64,000 bases of DNA from an uncultured Lachnospiraceae bacterium (lineage in GTDB: Bacteria > Bacillota > Clostridia > Lachnospirales > Lachnospiraceae): positions 69,323 through 133,322 of the forward strand of contig CAJUNR010000007.1 of NCBI GenBank assembly GCA_910587765.1. Direction: 5' to 3'. Within the stretch, counting starts at the first letter, position 1; the number at the start of each line of letters is the position of its first letter. Made by a program: the position numbers and the translations under genes. Shown in pieces: positions 31,206 to 39,654 of this stretch. Below the pieces are notes generated by a model. It made no database searches, was not told the DNA's origin, and saw only the letters and a list, made by a program, of their open reading frames with translations.

Positions 31206-31825
31206 TTTGACACACCCAATTTCTCTAATATCCTGTTCAGAGATGCAATGTCAGGCAGCATCAAAAGTCCGTCAGAAAGCCTGACCCCATCCATGATAAA
31301 TTCCGCATTGATATACATTAATTTGTCTGTCTCATAGCCGTACTCCGCGATCGGAACCGTCAGAATCCCTCCGAGCATGTTCACCGTAGAACTGGGCACG
31401 GACAGCGCGATGTCCACTCCCACAAGCTGCGTAAATGCGTTCACATACGAACAAATGATGATATTCCCAACCTCTTCCAGCGCGGAATAATCCATCTCAT
31501 CCATGTCTTCAAAAGAGGAATATTTTTTCCCGATCAGCTTCTCCAGCACCGCGTTGGCCATATCCATCTTGAAGATGAACAAAATCAACCCGTTGACGTC
31601 ATTGGACATCTGGACCAGCGTTGCCGCCACCAGCTCCTCAATCTCGCCGATCTTATCCACCGCTTCCTCGTATCCGAGAACGCTCACCTCCGGGATCGCA
31701 ATCCGGATCTCTTTCTGCAGCAGTTTTGACAGCGACGTCGCCGCATGGCTCGTGCCGATACTGCTGATCTCCTTCATCACATCCAGTTCCTGGAGGTTCA
31801 TCTCTTCATAGCTTTTTAATCTCAT
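31202..31825 (-). CDS. cheC: CheC CheY-P phosphatase
   Basis: A 207-residue CheC-type phosphatase with two pseudo-symmetric active-site helices. The second has the consensus E-x-x-N (ALEEVGNIII); the first reads EISS in KEISSIGTSHAATS, so Asn is replaced by Ser and that site is probably weak or dead. CheC dephosphorylates CheY-P and is stimulated by CheD. I prefer the ATG at 31825 with GAGG upstream over the GTG at 31831. It is coupled to cheD by an overlapping stop/start. Confidence 0.93.
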   Translation of the reverse strand: MRLKSYEEMNLQELDVMKEISSIGTSHAATSLSKLLQKEIRIAIPEVSVLGYEEAVDKIGEIEELVAATLVQMSNDVNGLILFIFKMDMANAVLEKLIGKKYSSFEDMDEMDYSALEEVGNIIICSYVNAFTQLVGVDIALSVPSSTVNMLGGILTVPIAEYGYETDKLMYINAEFIMDGVRLSDGLLMLPDIASLNRILEKLGVSN

Positions 31826-31845
31826 ATCCACCTCATTCTATCTGA

Positions 31846-32595
31846 TCAGCCCCGCAGGGAATTGATCGTGGATTCTATCTCATCCGATGTAGTGACCATC
31901 TTCAAAGCATAAGTAAACGCTCTCTGCGCCTCGATGACTTTCACCATCTCATCCGCCATATCCGTTCCGGAACGCTCCAGCGCGCCGGCCGCCATCACCG
32001 GATTCTCGATCAGGATCGGCTCCGCCCCCTCGTCCACGGGAACGAACTCATTGTTGCCCGTATTCATAAGACGGCTCGGATTATTGAACGTAAAGAGGGC
32101 GACGCTCTGCTGAATCTGCCCGACGTCCTCTCCTCCTGTCCCGTCCTCTCCCGCCATCTGTCCCACCTCAATGGGTTCGCGGTCGGCGTCCAGTACCAGA
32201 CGGTTGGACTCGGTCATCAGATAAAATTTCCCATCCAGCTCTCCTCTGTGAAAATGTCCGTTCCTCGTATAGGTGATCGCACCCGTACCCACATCCTGCA
32301 CCATGAAAAATGCGTTGTCCTGCAGAATCGCAAAGTCAAAGGAACTGTTGGTCATCGTCGCCGCCGAAGTTCCGAAGTTGGTATAGGTTCTCTGAACCCT
32401 CATCCCATCGCCCGCCATAAGCTCTGTAACCGCCTCCGGCGAATCGTTCAGATTGTAGTTGATCAGATCGGAAAACGCCACGTTTTTAGGTTTGAAACCG
32501 TAGTTGTTGATGTTGGCCAGATTGTTGGAGGTCACGCTCAGCTTATCCAGATAAGCGGACGCCCCGACAGCCGCCGAATAAAATGACTGATACAT
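31846..32595 (-). CDS. flgG: Flagellar hook-basal body rod protein, FlgG/FlgF family
   Basis: A 249-residue rod-type protein. N-terminal SNNLANINNYGFK and a C-terminal heptad region with EVIEAQRAF-like (VKVIEAQRAFTYALK) motif are the family ends (Flg_bb_rod and Flg_bbr_C). It is the second of two adjacent homologues, matching the FlhO/FlhP pair in Bacillus; the second gene normally is FlgG/FlhP, the distal rod, but the assignment F versus G is from order only. It lacks a signal peptide, as expected for flagellar type III export. Confidence 0.85.
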   Translation of the reverse strand: MYQSFYSAAVGASAYLDKLSVTSNNLANINNYGFKPKNVAFSDLINYNLNDSPEAVTELMAGDGMRVQRTYTNFGTSAATMTNSSFDFAILQDNAFFMVQDVGTGAITYTRNGHFHRGELDGKFYLMTESNRLVLDADREPIEVGQMAGEDGTGGEDVGQIQQSVALFTFNNPSRLMNTGNNEFVPVDEGAEPILIENPVMAAGALERSGTDMADEMVKVIEAQRAFTYALKMVTTSDEIESTINSLRG

Positions 32596-32642
32596 TGTAA
32601 AAAGCCCTCCTGCTCCTATAATTCTGCGGTCTTAGACGACTG

Positions 32643-33416
32643 CTATAACCTTCCGATATCCGTTGCGGATTTGCTCATGACCTGGTCATACATCTTCAGC
32701 ACCTGCGCTCCGCTCTGCAGCGCCCTCTGCGCCGTCATCATGGCGGTCATTTCCTCCACCATATCCGAGTTGGACCGCTCCAGCGTCTTCCAGATCACCG
32801 CGCTCTCCGTCTGATTGACCTCCTGTGCGGCCGCATCCGTAGAATAGAGACCGTAATCCTCCTTGTGAAGCACATCCTGATAATTTCCTTCAAAATCCAC
32901 GACCCGAAGCGTTCCGAACTCCCGGCTCGTTCCGTCCATATCCCGTCCGTAGATCGTTCCGTTCGTGACGACAAAGTCCTCGCTGGTGATCTGAATCGGC
33001 TGTCCGCCCTCGCCCTGAACCCGTCCGAGATTATTCAGGGTCAGATAACCTTCCTCATCCACGCGGAAAGAACCGTTTCTCGTATACTGTACGCCGTTCG
33101 GCGTATCAATACAGAAAAATCCCCTGCCGCTCAGAGCAAAATCATAAATTCCGCCCGTAGGATTAAAGCTTCCCTGCTCATAGTTCACATAGGTTCGCTG
33201 AGCCGTACGGATCTTGGACGTCACGCCCAGTTCCGTATAGCGGCTCTTGTTCCTCTTGCCGGTCCGGTAGAGCATCTCCTCCTCAAAAGTACTGCTGACC
33301 ATCTTGTCACTCTTATAACCCGGCGTCTGGACGTTCACCATATTGTTGCTGACCGTGTTCAGCGTTCTCTGCTGCGTCAGCATGCCGGATGTCAGATTAT
33401 AAAAACCCTGGTACAT
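32643..33416 (-). CDS. flgF: Flagellar hook-basal body rod protein, FlgF/FlgG family
   Basis: A 257-residue rod protein with the N-terminal motif TVSNNMVNVQTPGYK, the central VQYTRNGSFRVDEEGYLT block that FlgE/F/G proteins share, and a C-terminal EMTAMMTAQRALQSGAQVLK helix (quoted in part: TAQRALQSGAQ). It is separated by 47 bases from its homologue and by 112 bases from the sigma factor gene, a gap holding an inverted repeat. F versus G is assigned from order. It is exported by the flagellar secretion apparatus. Confidence 0.85.
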   Translation of the reverse strand: MYQGFYNLTSGMLTQQRTLNTVSNNMVNVQTPGYKSDKMVSSTFEEEMLYRTGKRNKSRYTELGVTSKIRTAQRTYVNYEQGSFNPTGGIYDFALSGRGFFCIDTPNGVQYTRNGSFRVDEEGYLTLNNLGRVQGEGGQPIQITSEDFVVTNGTIYGRDMDGTSREFGTLRVVDFEGNYQDVLHKEDYGLYSTDAAAQEVNQTESAVIWKTLERSNSDMVEEMTAMMTAQRALQSGAQVLKMYDQVMSKSATDIGRL

Positions 33417-33444
33417 ACTTTCTGCCTCCTGATCTACAGTTTCG

Positions 33445-33508
33445 TATCCGCGGACAGCATGTTCCGCAGATCCTGTGTTTATAATTCAAAGCCGTGTGTC
33501 CGCGGATA
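33445..33508. repeat. 12-bp inverted repeat between fliA and flgF
   Basis: TATCCGCGGACA (33445-33456) and TGTCCGCGGATA (33497-33508) are perfect complements separated by 40 bases. Each arm contains the palindrome TCCGCGGA. No T-run follows on either strand. It may be an RNA processing structure or an operator pair in the 112-base gap between the sigma factor and rod genes. Confidence 0.5.
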
Positions 33509-33528
33509 AACGCCCCGCAGACGACATT

Positions 33529-34287
33529 TTACACATAATGACTCATGTACGCCTTCAGTTTGTTGATCGCGCTGCTGTGGATCTGGGAGATCCGCGGCTC
33601 GCTGACCCCGAGAATCCCGGCGATCTGTCCCATGTTCAGTTCCTCCACATAATACAGAGAGATAACGAGCTGCTCCTTCTCCTTCAGGCTTTTCACGGCC
33701 TCCGAGAGAAGCTGTCTGGATTCCCCGCGCAGAAAAGCCTTCTCCGGCTGGGAACTGGCGTCCCTGCTGGACAACTGCAGCGACTGGTGTTCCTCCTCGT
33801 CGTCCATCAGCATATCCAGCGAAAGCACGTTCATGATCACGCTCATGCGCTGGAGCTTCCGGAACTTTTTCACGTCCATCCCCATGGCTGCGGCAATCTC
33901 CTCGTCGGCAGGATCCCCGCCAAGCGCGATCCGCGTCTCCTCCATCAGCCGGACCTGTTTGCGGAAATCTCTCGGCATCCAGTCGTTCTTACGCACCAGG
34001 TCGATGATCATGCCCCGGATCCGTCTGGAGATAAACGTCTCAAACTTATTATCCCGCTCCGGGTCGTATCTGTCAATCCCTTTCATGATGGCAATCACGC
34101 CTTCGTTAATGATATCCTCCATCTGCAGCGAGCCGGCATAGACTCCCCGCATCTGCGACGCGATTGTTTTGACAATATACAGATAACGCATGACCAGCTC
34201 CTGCTTGACCGGAAGCTCTCCGGTTTCCTGGTACCGCGCGAGAAGCTCTTCGTTTGTCTTGTCTTTTAGATTTTCTGTCTGCTGCAT
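33529..34287 (-). CDS. fliA: Flagellar sigma factor (sigma-28, SigD/FliA)
   Basis: A 252-residue sigma factor of the FliA/WhiG/SigD group. Region 2 includes DIINEGVIAIMKGIDRYDPER and FETFISRRIRGMIIDLVR; region 3 follows with EEIAAAMGM; region 4 has the helix-turn-helix GQIAGILGVSEPRISQIHSSAINKL. It should direct late flagellar and chemotaxis genes, including the cheA operon whose upstream region has an exact sigma-28 -10 element. It follows flhA by 20 bases, without the flhF and flhG genes commonly found between them. Confidence 0.95.
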   Translation of the reverse strand: MQQTENLKDKTNEELLARYQETGELPVKQELVMRYLYIVKTIASQMRGVYAGSLQMEDIINEGVIAIMKGIDRYDPERDNKFETFISRRIRGMIIDLVRKNDWMPRDFRKQVRLMEETRIALGGDPADEEIAAAMGMDVKKFRKLQRMSVIMNVLSLDMLMDDEEEHQSLQLSSRDASSQPEKAFLRGESRQLLSEAVKSLKEKEQLVISLYYVEELNMGQIAGILGVSEPRISQIHSSAINKLKAYMSHYV

Positions 34288-34307
34288 CTGATCAAACCTC
34301 TTGCCTC

Positions 34308-36458
34308 TCAGGCGCCTCTTCTCTCAGGACTCTCCAGAGTCAGGCTGCCAATGGACTGTATCTGAATATTATTTGCAATCTCATTAAAGGACAGCACTCT
34401 CACATTCGGATAAAACTGGTCTATCAACCGGTAAAAATGGACTCTCATCACCTGCGACGTCAGAATTACCGGACTTTGGGACAGACTGTTGAATTTTTTA
34501 AGCTGCACGGTAATCTGATTGATCAGGCTCTGCAGCACGTCCGGACTCAAGGCCAGATAATAGCCCCTCTCTCCCTTGGACAGGCAGCTCACCATCGTGC
34601 GCTCCAGCTCCGAATCCAGCGTGATCACTTTCATGCTGCCGTCTTCGCAGTACAGGCGGGTGATGGTGCGCTTGAGCGCCGTGCGGATATGTTCGATCAG
34701 TCCGTCCACATCCTTTAACGGAAGTCCGGTCTCCGAGATGCTCTCCAGCGCGGTCTCGATGATCGTCTCCAGGTCCTTGATCGGCACGCCCTCCTTCAGA
34801 AGGCTGGTGAGGATCTTCTGGAACAGACTGTAGTTGATGTAGTTGGGAAAAGCTTCCTCGATCAGCTCCGGCGCATTCTTCTTCGTATTTTCCACCAGAT
34901 GGATGATCTCCTGTCTGGTAAGAAGCTCGTGCGCATGCTGTTTCACTACCTCCGACAGATGCGTCACCAGCACGGACAGAGGGTCGATGACCGTATAGCC
35001 GTAGAGCTCCGCCATCTCCCGGTCTTCCGGACGAATCCAGCGGCTGGGAATCCCGTACGCCGGCTCGATCGTCTCGATACCGTCGATCTCTTTCTCCGGA
35101 TTCTCCGGATCGAGCGCCAGAAAATAATCCACCAGAAGCTCGCCTCTGGCCACTTCCTCGCCCTTGATCTTGATACTGTACTGATTCGTATTCAGTCCGG
35201 AACTGTCCCGCAGACGGATGGAGGGGATCACAAAGCCCATATCCTGCGCATACTGTCTCCGGAAAATTACGATCCGGTTGATCAGCCTTCCGCCCACCGA
35301 TTCATCCACGAGCGGAATCAGGCTGTAGCCAAACTCCATCTCAATCGGTTCCACCGTCAGCAGATTATATACATTATTCACATCCTTGTAATATTCTTCT
35401 TCTGTTACCTGGCGCAGCGTCTCGCCGCCCGCCTCTCCCGGCAGATCGCCCGGCGCTGCTTCAGGTCCCGGCCCCGGTCCCGCGGCAGCGAAGCCCGCCG
35501 CCGACATGGACGGCTCCTCGCGGATCCTTCTGGACAGATAATAGCCTCCGCCCACCAGTCCGACCGATACAATCAGAAGCTGGAGCACCGGCATCCCCGG
35601 GATCACGCTCAGAATGGCGATCACCACGCCGCTGATCATAATCGCGGTGGGCTGCGCCGTAAACTGCTTCGAGATATCCTCGTTCAAACTTCCTTCCGCC
35701 ACGGCTCTGGTGACGATCATGCCGGTAGCGGTGGAGATCAGAAGGGACGGAATCTGTCCCACCAGACCGTCTCCCACCGTCGCGATCGAATAAGTGGTCG
35801 CCACTTCTCCCAGCGTTCCGCTTCCCTGCACCATACCGATGATGATGCCGCCGACCAGGTTGATGCCGGTGGTGATCAGGGACATGACGGAATCGCCCTT
35901 GACGATCTTCGTCGCACCGTCCATGGAGCCGTAGAAGTCCGCTTCCCGCTGAATCTTCTCACGCCTTATCTTTGCCTGCTGTTCGTCGATCAGACCGGAG
36001 TTCAGGTCCGCGTCGATTGCCATCTGCTTACCGGGCATGGCGTCCAGCGTGAACCTTGCCGCCACCTCCGAGACGCGCTCCGCACCCTTGGTGATGACCA
36101 GAAACTGCATCAGGACGATGATCAGATAGATGACCAGGCCGACGACCACGTTCCCCTGCAGGATGAAATCGCCGAAAGCCTTGATAATCTGGCCGGAAGA
36201 ACCGGAATTTGAGAGAATGTTTCTTGTCGTTGAGACGTTGATTCCCAGACGGAACAAAGTCGTGACCAGAAGAAGCGACGGAAATATCGCAAATTCCAGA
36301 GGCTCCCTGATCGTCATCGTGATCACGAGGATCATCAGCGACAGGGACATATTCAAAATAATCGCCACATCCACGATTCCTGCCGGAAGCGGAATGATCA
36401 GCAATAATATAATTGTCAGTACAAACAGTACAACCGAGTAGTTTAATAACTTCTTCAT
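34308..36458 (-). CDS. flhA: Flagellar export gate protein FlhA
   Basis: A 716-residue export-gate protein. Residues 1-315 hold eight membrane helices with the FHIPEP-type signature segment (PLEFAIFPSLLLVTTLFRLGINVSTTR; conserved core FPSLLLVTTLFRLG), and residues ~370-716 form the cytoplasmic nonameric ring that docks chaperones and substrates. A Gly/Pro/Ala-rich linker (~325-345) joins them and is longer than in many homologues. With FlhB and FliPQR it forms the flagellar type III export channel. It lies 38 bases after flhB. Confidence 0.96.
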   Translation of the reverse strand: MKKLLNYSVVLFVLTIILLLIIPLPAGIVDVAIILNMSLSLMILVITMTIREPLEFAIFPSLLLVTTLFRLGINVSTTRNILSNSGSSGQIIKAFGDFILQGNVVVGLVIYLIIVLMQFLVITKGAERVSEVAARFTLDAMPGKQMAIDADLNSGLIDEQQAKIRREKIQREADFYGSMDGATKIVKGDSVMSLITTGINLVGGIIIGMVQGSGTLGEVATTYSIATVGDGLVGQIPSLLISTATGMIVTRAVAEGSLNEDISKQFTAQPTAIMISGVVIAILSVIPGMPVLQLLIVSVGLVGGGYYLSRRIREEPSMSAAGFAAAGPGPGPEAAPGDLPGEAGGETLRQVTEEEYYKDVNNVYNLLTVEPIEMEFGYSLIPLVDESVGGRLINRIVIFRRQYAQDMGFVIPSIRLRDSSGLNTNQYSIKIKGEEVARGELLVDYFLALDPENPEKEIDGIETIEPAYGIPSRWIRPEDREMAELYGYTVIDPLSVLVTHLSEVVKQHAHELLTRQEIIHLVENTKKNAPELIEEAFPNYINYSLFQKILTSLLKEGVPIKDLETIIETALESISETGLPLKDVDGLIEHIRTALKRTITRLYCEDGSMKVITLDSELERTMVSCLSKGERGYYLALSPDVLQSLINQITVQLKKFNSLSQSPVILTSQVMRVHFYRLIDQFYPNVRVLSFNEIANNIQIQSIGSLTLESPERRGA

Positions 36459-36496
36459 TCAAGACTCCATCCATATTAATCAGAAGCGCAGATCTT

Positions 36497-37570
36497 TTAT
36501 TCCAGCATCTCGTCTCTGTGGTTGAGCCGATATATATATACCAGCACTTCCGCCACCGCTCCGTACAGTTCCGGGGGAATCTCCCGTTCCACTTCGCACG
36601 AGGCGTAGAGGGCTCTTGCCAGAGGCCGGTTTTCCAGAACTGATACCCCGTGCTCCTCCGCGACGCGGACAATCCGAAGAGCCAGATAATCCTGCCCCTT
36701 GGCCAGCACAACCGGAGCGCTGTTACGATCCGGATCATACCGCAGGGCGACAGCAAAATGCGTCGGGTTCCTCACCACCACATCGGCCTGCGGAACACTC
36801 TGCATCATCCGGCTCATGGCCATCTGTCTCTGGATCTTACGGATCCTGCCCTTGATCTCCGGATTACCCTCCGTCATTTTATATTCATCCTTGACCTCCT
36901 GTTTGGTCATTTTCAGGTTGTTTTCATAATCCCATCTCTGATAGAGAAAATCAAAAAAAGCCACTACAGCAAAAGCAATGCATACTTTAACCACCAGATC
37001 GTACACAAGCTTCAGCATATAGGCCGTCGAATTCATTGCCGGCATGTCAAACATGCGGGATATAGGGCTTAAATCGCTCTTCATTATATTATAAAGCAAA
37101 ACGAGCAATATGGCAATCTTGATCAGATTTTTTACAAGATCGACGATTTTTTTCAAACCGAACAGCTTTTTCAGTCCGCTGATCGGATTCAGTTTGCTGA
37201 ACTTCGGGCGCAGCGGCTTGAACGTCACCAGGAAACGGGTCTGAATCCCGTGTCCGAGAATCCCCAGCACGGCCGCGGCCAGCAGAAGCGGCAGCGCGCA
37301 TTTCAGCAGCGACACCACGGAATATACATAGAGATGCGGGGAGCTCCCGAAATTCAGCTCCATACGGATCGCTGAGAACGCGTACTCTATATATTCCCGC
37401 ATCGTGTCATAAATAAAAGGGAGCATCAGACGTACTACATAGAACACGCCGAACAGCATCACAACGGTCACGATATCCTTACTCTGAAAGATATTTCCTT
37501 CTTCTCTGGCATCCTTACGCCGTTTACTTGTCGGCTGTTCCGTCTTTTCCTGTCCGTTTGACTCCGCCAA
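36497..37570 (-). CDS. flhB: Flagellar export switch protein FlhB
   Basis: A 357-residue FlhB with four TM helices and a cytoplasmic domain containing the autocleavage motif NPTH at about 268-271 (VVVRNPTHFAVAL). Cleavage switches export from rod/hook to filament proteins. I prefer the TTG at 37570 (AESNGQEKTEQPTSKR N-terminus) because AAGGGAG lies 8 bases upstream and family members start this way; the GTG at 37579 is too close to that site. It follows fliR by 18 bases. Confidence 0.94.
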   Translation of the reverse strand: MAESNGQEKTEQPTSKRRKDAREEGNIFQSKDIVTVVMLFGVFYVVRLMLPFIYDTMREYIEYAFSAIRMELNFGSSPHLYVYSVVSLLKCALPLLLAAAVLGILGHGIQTRFLVTFKPLRPKFSKLNPISGLKKLFGLKKIVDLVKNLIKIAILLVLLYNIMKSDLSPISRMFDMPAMNSTAYMLKLVYDLVVKVCIAFAVVAFFDFLYQRWDYENNLKMTKQEVKDEYKMTEGNPEIKGRIRKIQRQMAMSRMMQSVPQADVVVRNPTHFAVALRYDPDRNSAPVVLAKGQDYLALRIVRVAEEHGVSVLENRPLARALYASCEVEREIPPELYGAVAEVLVYIYRLNHRDEMLE

Positions 37571-37588
37571 GCTCACCACTCCCTTCGT

Positions 37589-38341
37589 TTATCCCATCAG
37601 CGTCAGCACTTCTTCCACATACAGATAGATCTGATCGATGATCCCGTTCAGCTTCGTGGCAATCGGGCTGAACAGATAGACGAGAAGCATCATTCCGACG
37701 ATGATCTTCAGCTGGAAATTCACCGCGAATACGTTGATCTGAGGAATGACCCTCATGAGGATCCCGACCGCAGCCTCCGTCACAAGCTCCATGGCGATAA
37801 TTGGAAGCGCCATCTGCAGTCCCGTCGCGATGCTGCTCTTGAAGATCTCCAGCATCAGCTCCGAAAGCTCCGGGCGGATTACCACTTCGCCGAAGGGCAC
37901 CAGCCTGGCAGACTGATAAATAAGCGCCATCAGACGCACATGACCGTCTCCTGCCAGAAACATAAGTACCAGAAACGCATAGAGCATTCCCGAGGTGATC
38001 GTCATCTGCGTATTGTACTGAGGGTCGTACGTCTGTGCCATGGATAAACCCATGATATAGTCCACCACTGCAGCCGCAAAACGAACAACGGCAAAAGACA
38101 ACTCCATGGAAAATCCAATGGCGAATCCTATCATCATCTCTTTGATCAGCATCCATCCGAATTCCAGCATCACGGCCGGCTCATGGGCCAGTACGCCGCC
38201 CGACTGCCCGTACAGCAGAAAAGACAGCAAAAAGATCATCGCTCCTTTTGCCGCATTCGGAATGTTGGACCGTCCTAATACGGGATTCAGGGCGATGGCG
38301 CCTGTCATCCGCATAAAGATCAGGGCAAACAGGATGAACAT
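37589..38341 (-). CDS. fliR: Flagellar export protein FliR
   Basis: A 250-residue polytopic protein of the FliR/SpaR/HrcT family: about six hydrophobic segments, the FARMTGAI-like start (LIFMRMTGAIALNPVLG), and RLVPFGEV in the middle. FliR completes the FliP5-Q4-R1 export channel. The ATG at 38341 lies 6 bases after the fliQ stop. This start gives a slightly short N-terminus; a few residues upstream could be missing if a non-ATG start inside fliQ were used. Confidence 0.94.
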   Translation of the reverse strand: MFILFALIFMRMTGAIALNPVLGRSNIPNAAKGAMIFLLSFLLYGQSGGVLAHEPAVMLEFGWMLIKEMMIGFAIGFSMELSFAVVRFAAAVVDYIMGLSMAQTYDPQYNTQMTITSGMLYAFLVLMFLAGDGHVRLMALIYQSARLVPFGEVVIRPELSELMLEIFKSSIATGLQMALPIIAMELVTEAAVGILMRVIPQINVFAVNFQLKIIVGMMLLVYLFSPIATKLNGIIDQIYLYVEEVLTLMG

Positions 38342-38347
38342 AAGCGG

Positions 38348-38611
38348 TCAGCCTCCCGCCGCCAGAGCGATCATCTGTCTCAGGAAATCCTGCAGCATCG
38401 TCATAATCGTCCCTCCGAGAACCGCCATCACCGCCAGTATGGCCAGAAACTTGGGAACGAAGGTCAGCGTCTGCTCGTTGATCTGCGTAGCCGCCTGGAA
38501 GATGGAGATCACAACACCCACCAGCATGCTGACCAGCAGAAACGGAAGCGCCAGCCGAAGAGCGAGCAGAAAAGCCTGATATAAGACGCCAAGTACCTCT
38601 GTCTCTGTCAT
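38348..38611 (-). CDS. fliQ: Flagellar export protein FliQ
   Basis: An 87-residue, two-helix membrane protein of the FliQ family, with the conserved GVVISIFQAATQINEQTLTF loop between helices (quoted in part: FQAATQINEQTLTF) and KFLAIL. The ATG at 38611 has AAAGGAG 6 bases upstream; the frame from 38662 overlaps fliP and is unlikely. Gene order fliO-P-Q-R-flhB-flhA is standard for Firmicutes. Confidence 0.95.
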   Translation of the reverse strand: MTETEVLGVLYQAFLLALRLALPFLLVSMLVGVVISIFQAATQINEQTLTFVPKFLAILAVMAVLGGTIMTMLQDFLRQMIALAAGG

Positions 38612-38642
38612 CTTGGACTCCTTTCCTCTGAAACGTCCCGGT

Positions 38643-39299
38643 CTACTTGAATCCGGCGACAATATTGGAGAATACCAGCTCCCATCCGTCCACCGTCACA
38701 AAAAGCAGCAGCTTGAAAGGCAGGGATACCATCGCCGGCGGCAGCATGACCATACCCATGGACATCAGCGTGGTCGCCACAATAATATCCACCAGAAGGA
38801 ACGGCAGATAGATGAAAAAACCCGCCATGAATCCTTTCTTCAGCTCCGAGGTCATAAAAGAAGGAACGATGATCGTCAGAGAATAGTCCATCGGATCTTC
38901 TTCAACCTCCGTACCGGACATGCCGACAAAGTTTTCCAGCGTACGAACCTCCGTATTGCGCAGCATAAACTCCTTGAGCGGAACTGTCATCTCCCGGATC
39001 GCTTCCTCCTGAGTCAGCTCCCCCCTCAGATAGGGCTGATACCCCACCTCGTTCATCCGGCTCATAACCGGACTCATAATATACAGTGTCAAAAACAACG
39101 CAATGCCCACCAGAACGATATTGGGCGGCGACTGCTGAACTCCCAGCGCGTTTCTCGTAAAAGAGAGGATAATGATCGTCCGGACGAACGAAGACATCAT
39201 CACCACAAGAGAAGGAAGCAGCGCCACAAGGGTAAGCATGTAGATCAGTTCGAGGGTGGGAACCGTCCCGCCGTTTAACTGTGTCAATAGATCGTTCAT
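38643..39299 (-). CDS. fliP: Flagellar export protein FliP
   Basis: A 218-residue FliP with the family blocks SFVRTIIILSFTRNALGVQQ and MMLPPAMVSLPFKLLLFV-like (MVMLPPAMVSLPFKLLLF), four main membrane helices, and no obvious cleavable signal peptide, as in many short Firmicute FliP proteins. FliP pentamers form most of the export pore. The ATG overlaps the fliO stop (ATGA). Confidence 0.95.
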   Translation of the reverse strand: MNDLLTQLNGGTVPTLELIYMLTLVALLPSLVVMMSSFVRTIIILSFTRNALGVQQSPPNIVLVGIALFLTLYIMSPVMSRMNEVGYQPYLRGELTQEEAIREMTVPLKEFMLRNTEVRTLENFVGMSGTEVEEDPMDYSLTIIVPSFMTSELKKGFMAGFFIYLPFLLVDIIVATTLMSMGMVMLPPAMVSLPFKLLLFVTVDGWELVFSNIVAGFK

Positions 39300-39652
39300 C
39301 TGTCAACTCCATTTTTATCGTTGCGGAAATTTTTATATTGGTCGAAAAGCTGCTGGAAGGAAGGCGCCGGCGTGCCTTTTGTATTCTGCGGCATGTCTGC
39401 TTCAAACTCTCCTTCCACTTCCGTCAGAAGCCGGATGCCGGCCTGGCTGACGCCTACCAGATAATTGTGCTCTCCCACACGCAGAAGGAGGATTCTCTTA
39501 TCCTGCCCCACTTGAAGCTGACTCAGCACCTTCAGATTGCCGGAGCCGGCATTCATCCCCCACTGCTTTCCCAGCATACGGCTGCACCAGTATGCCAGAA
39601 ACAATACGCCCGCAACAGCCAGTATGGCATTAAACAAAGATAATATTCCCAT
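39296..39652 (-). CDS. fliO: FliO-like flagellar assembly protein
   Basis: A 118-residue protein with one N-terminal membrane helix (ILAVAGVLFLAYWCSR) and a small cytoplasmic beta domain (LKVLSQLQVGQDKRILLLRVG, then YLVGVSQAGIRLL), the pattern of FliO/FliZ. FliO helps assemble the FliP ring. The family is poorly conserved, and the call rests on this pattern plus its position between fliY and fliP, 2 bases after the fliY stop. Confidence 0.85.
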   Translation of the reverse strand: MGILSLFNAILAVAGVLFLAYWCSRMLGKQWGMNAGSGNLKVLSQLQVGQDKRILLLRVGEHNYLVGVSQAGIRLLTEVEGEFEADMPQNTKGTPAPSFQQLFDQYKNFRNDKNGVDR

Positions 39653-39654
39653 CT

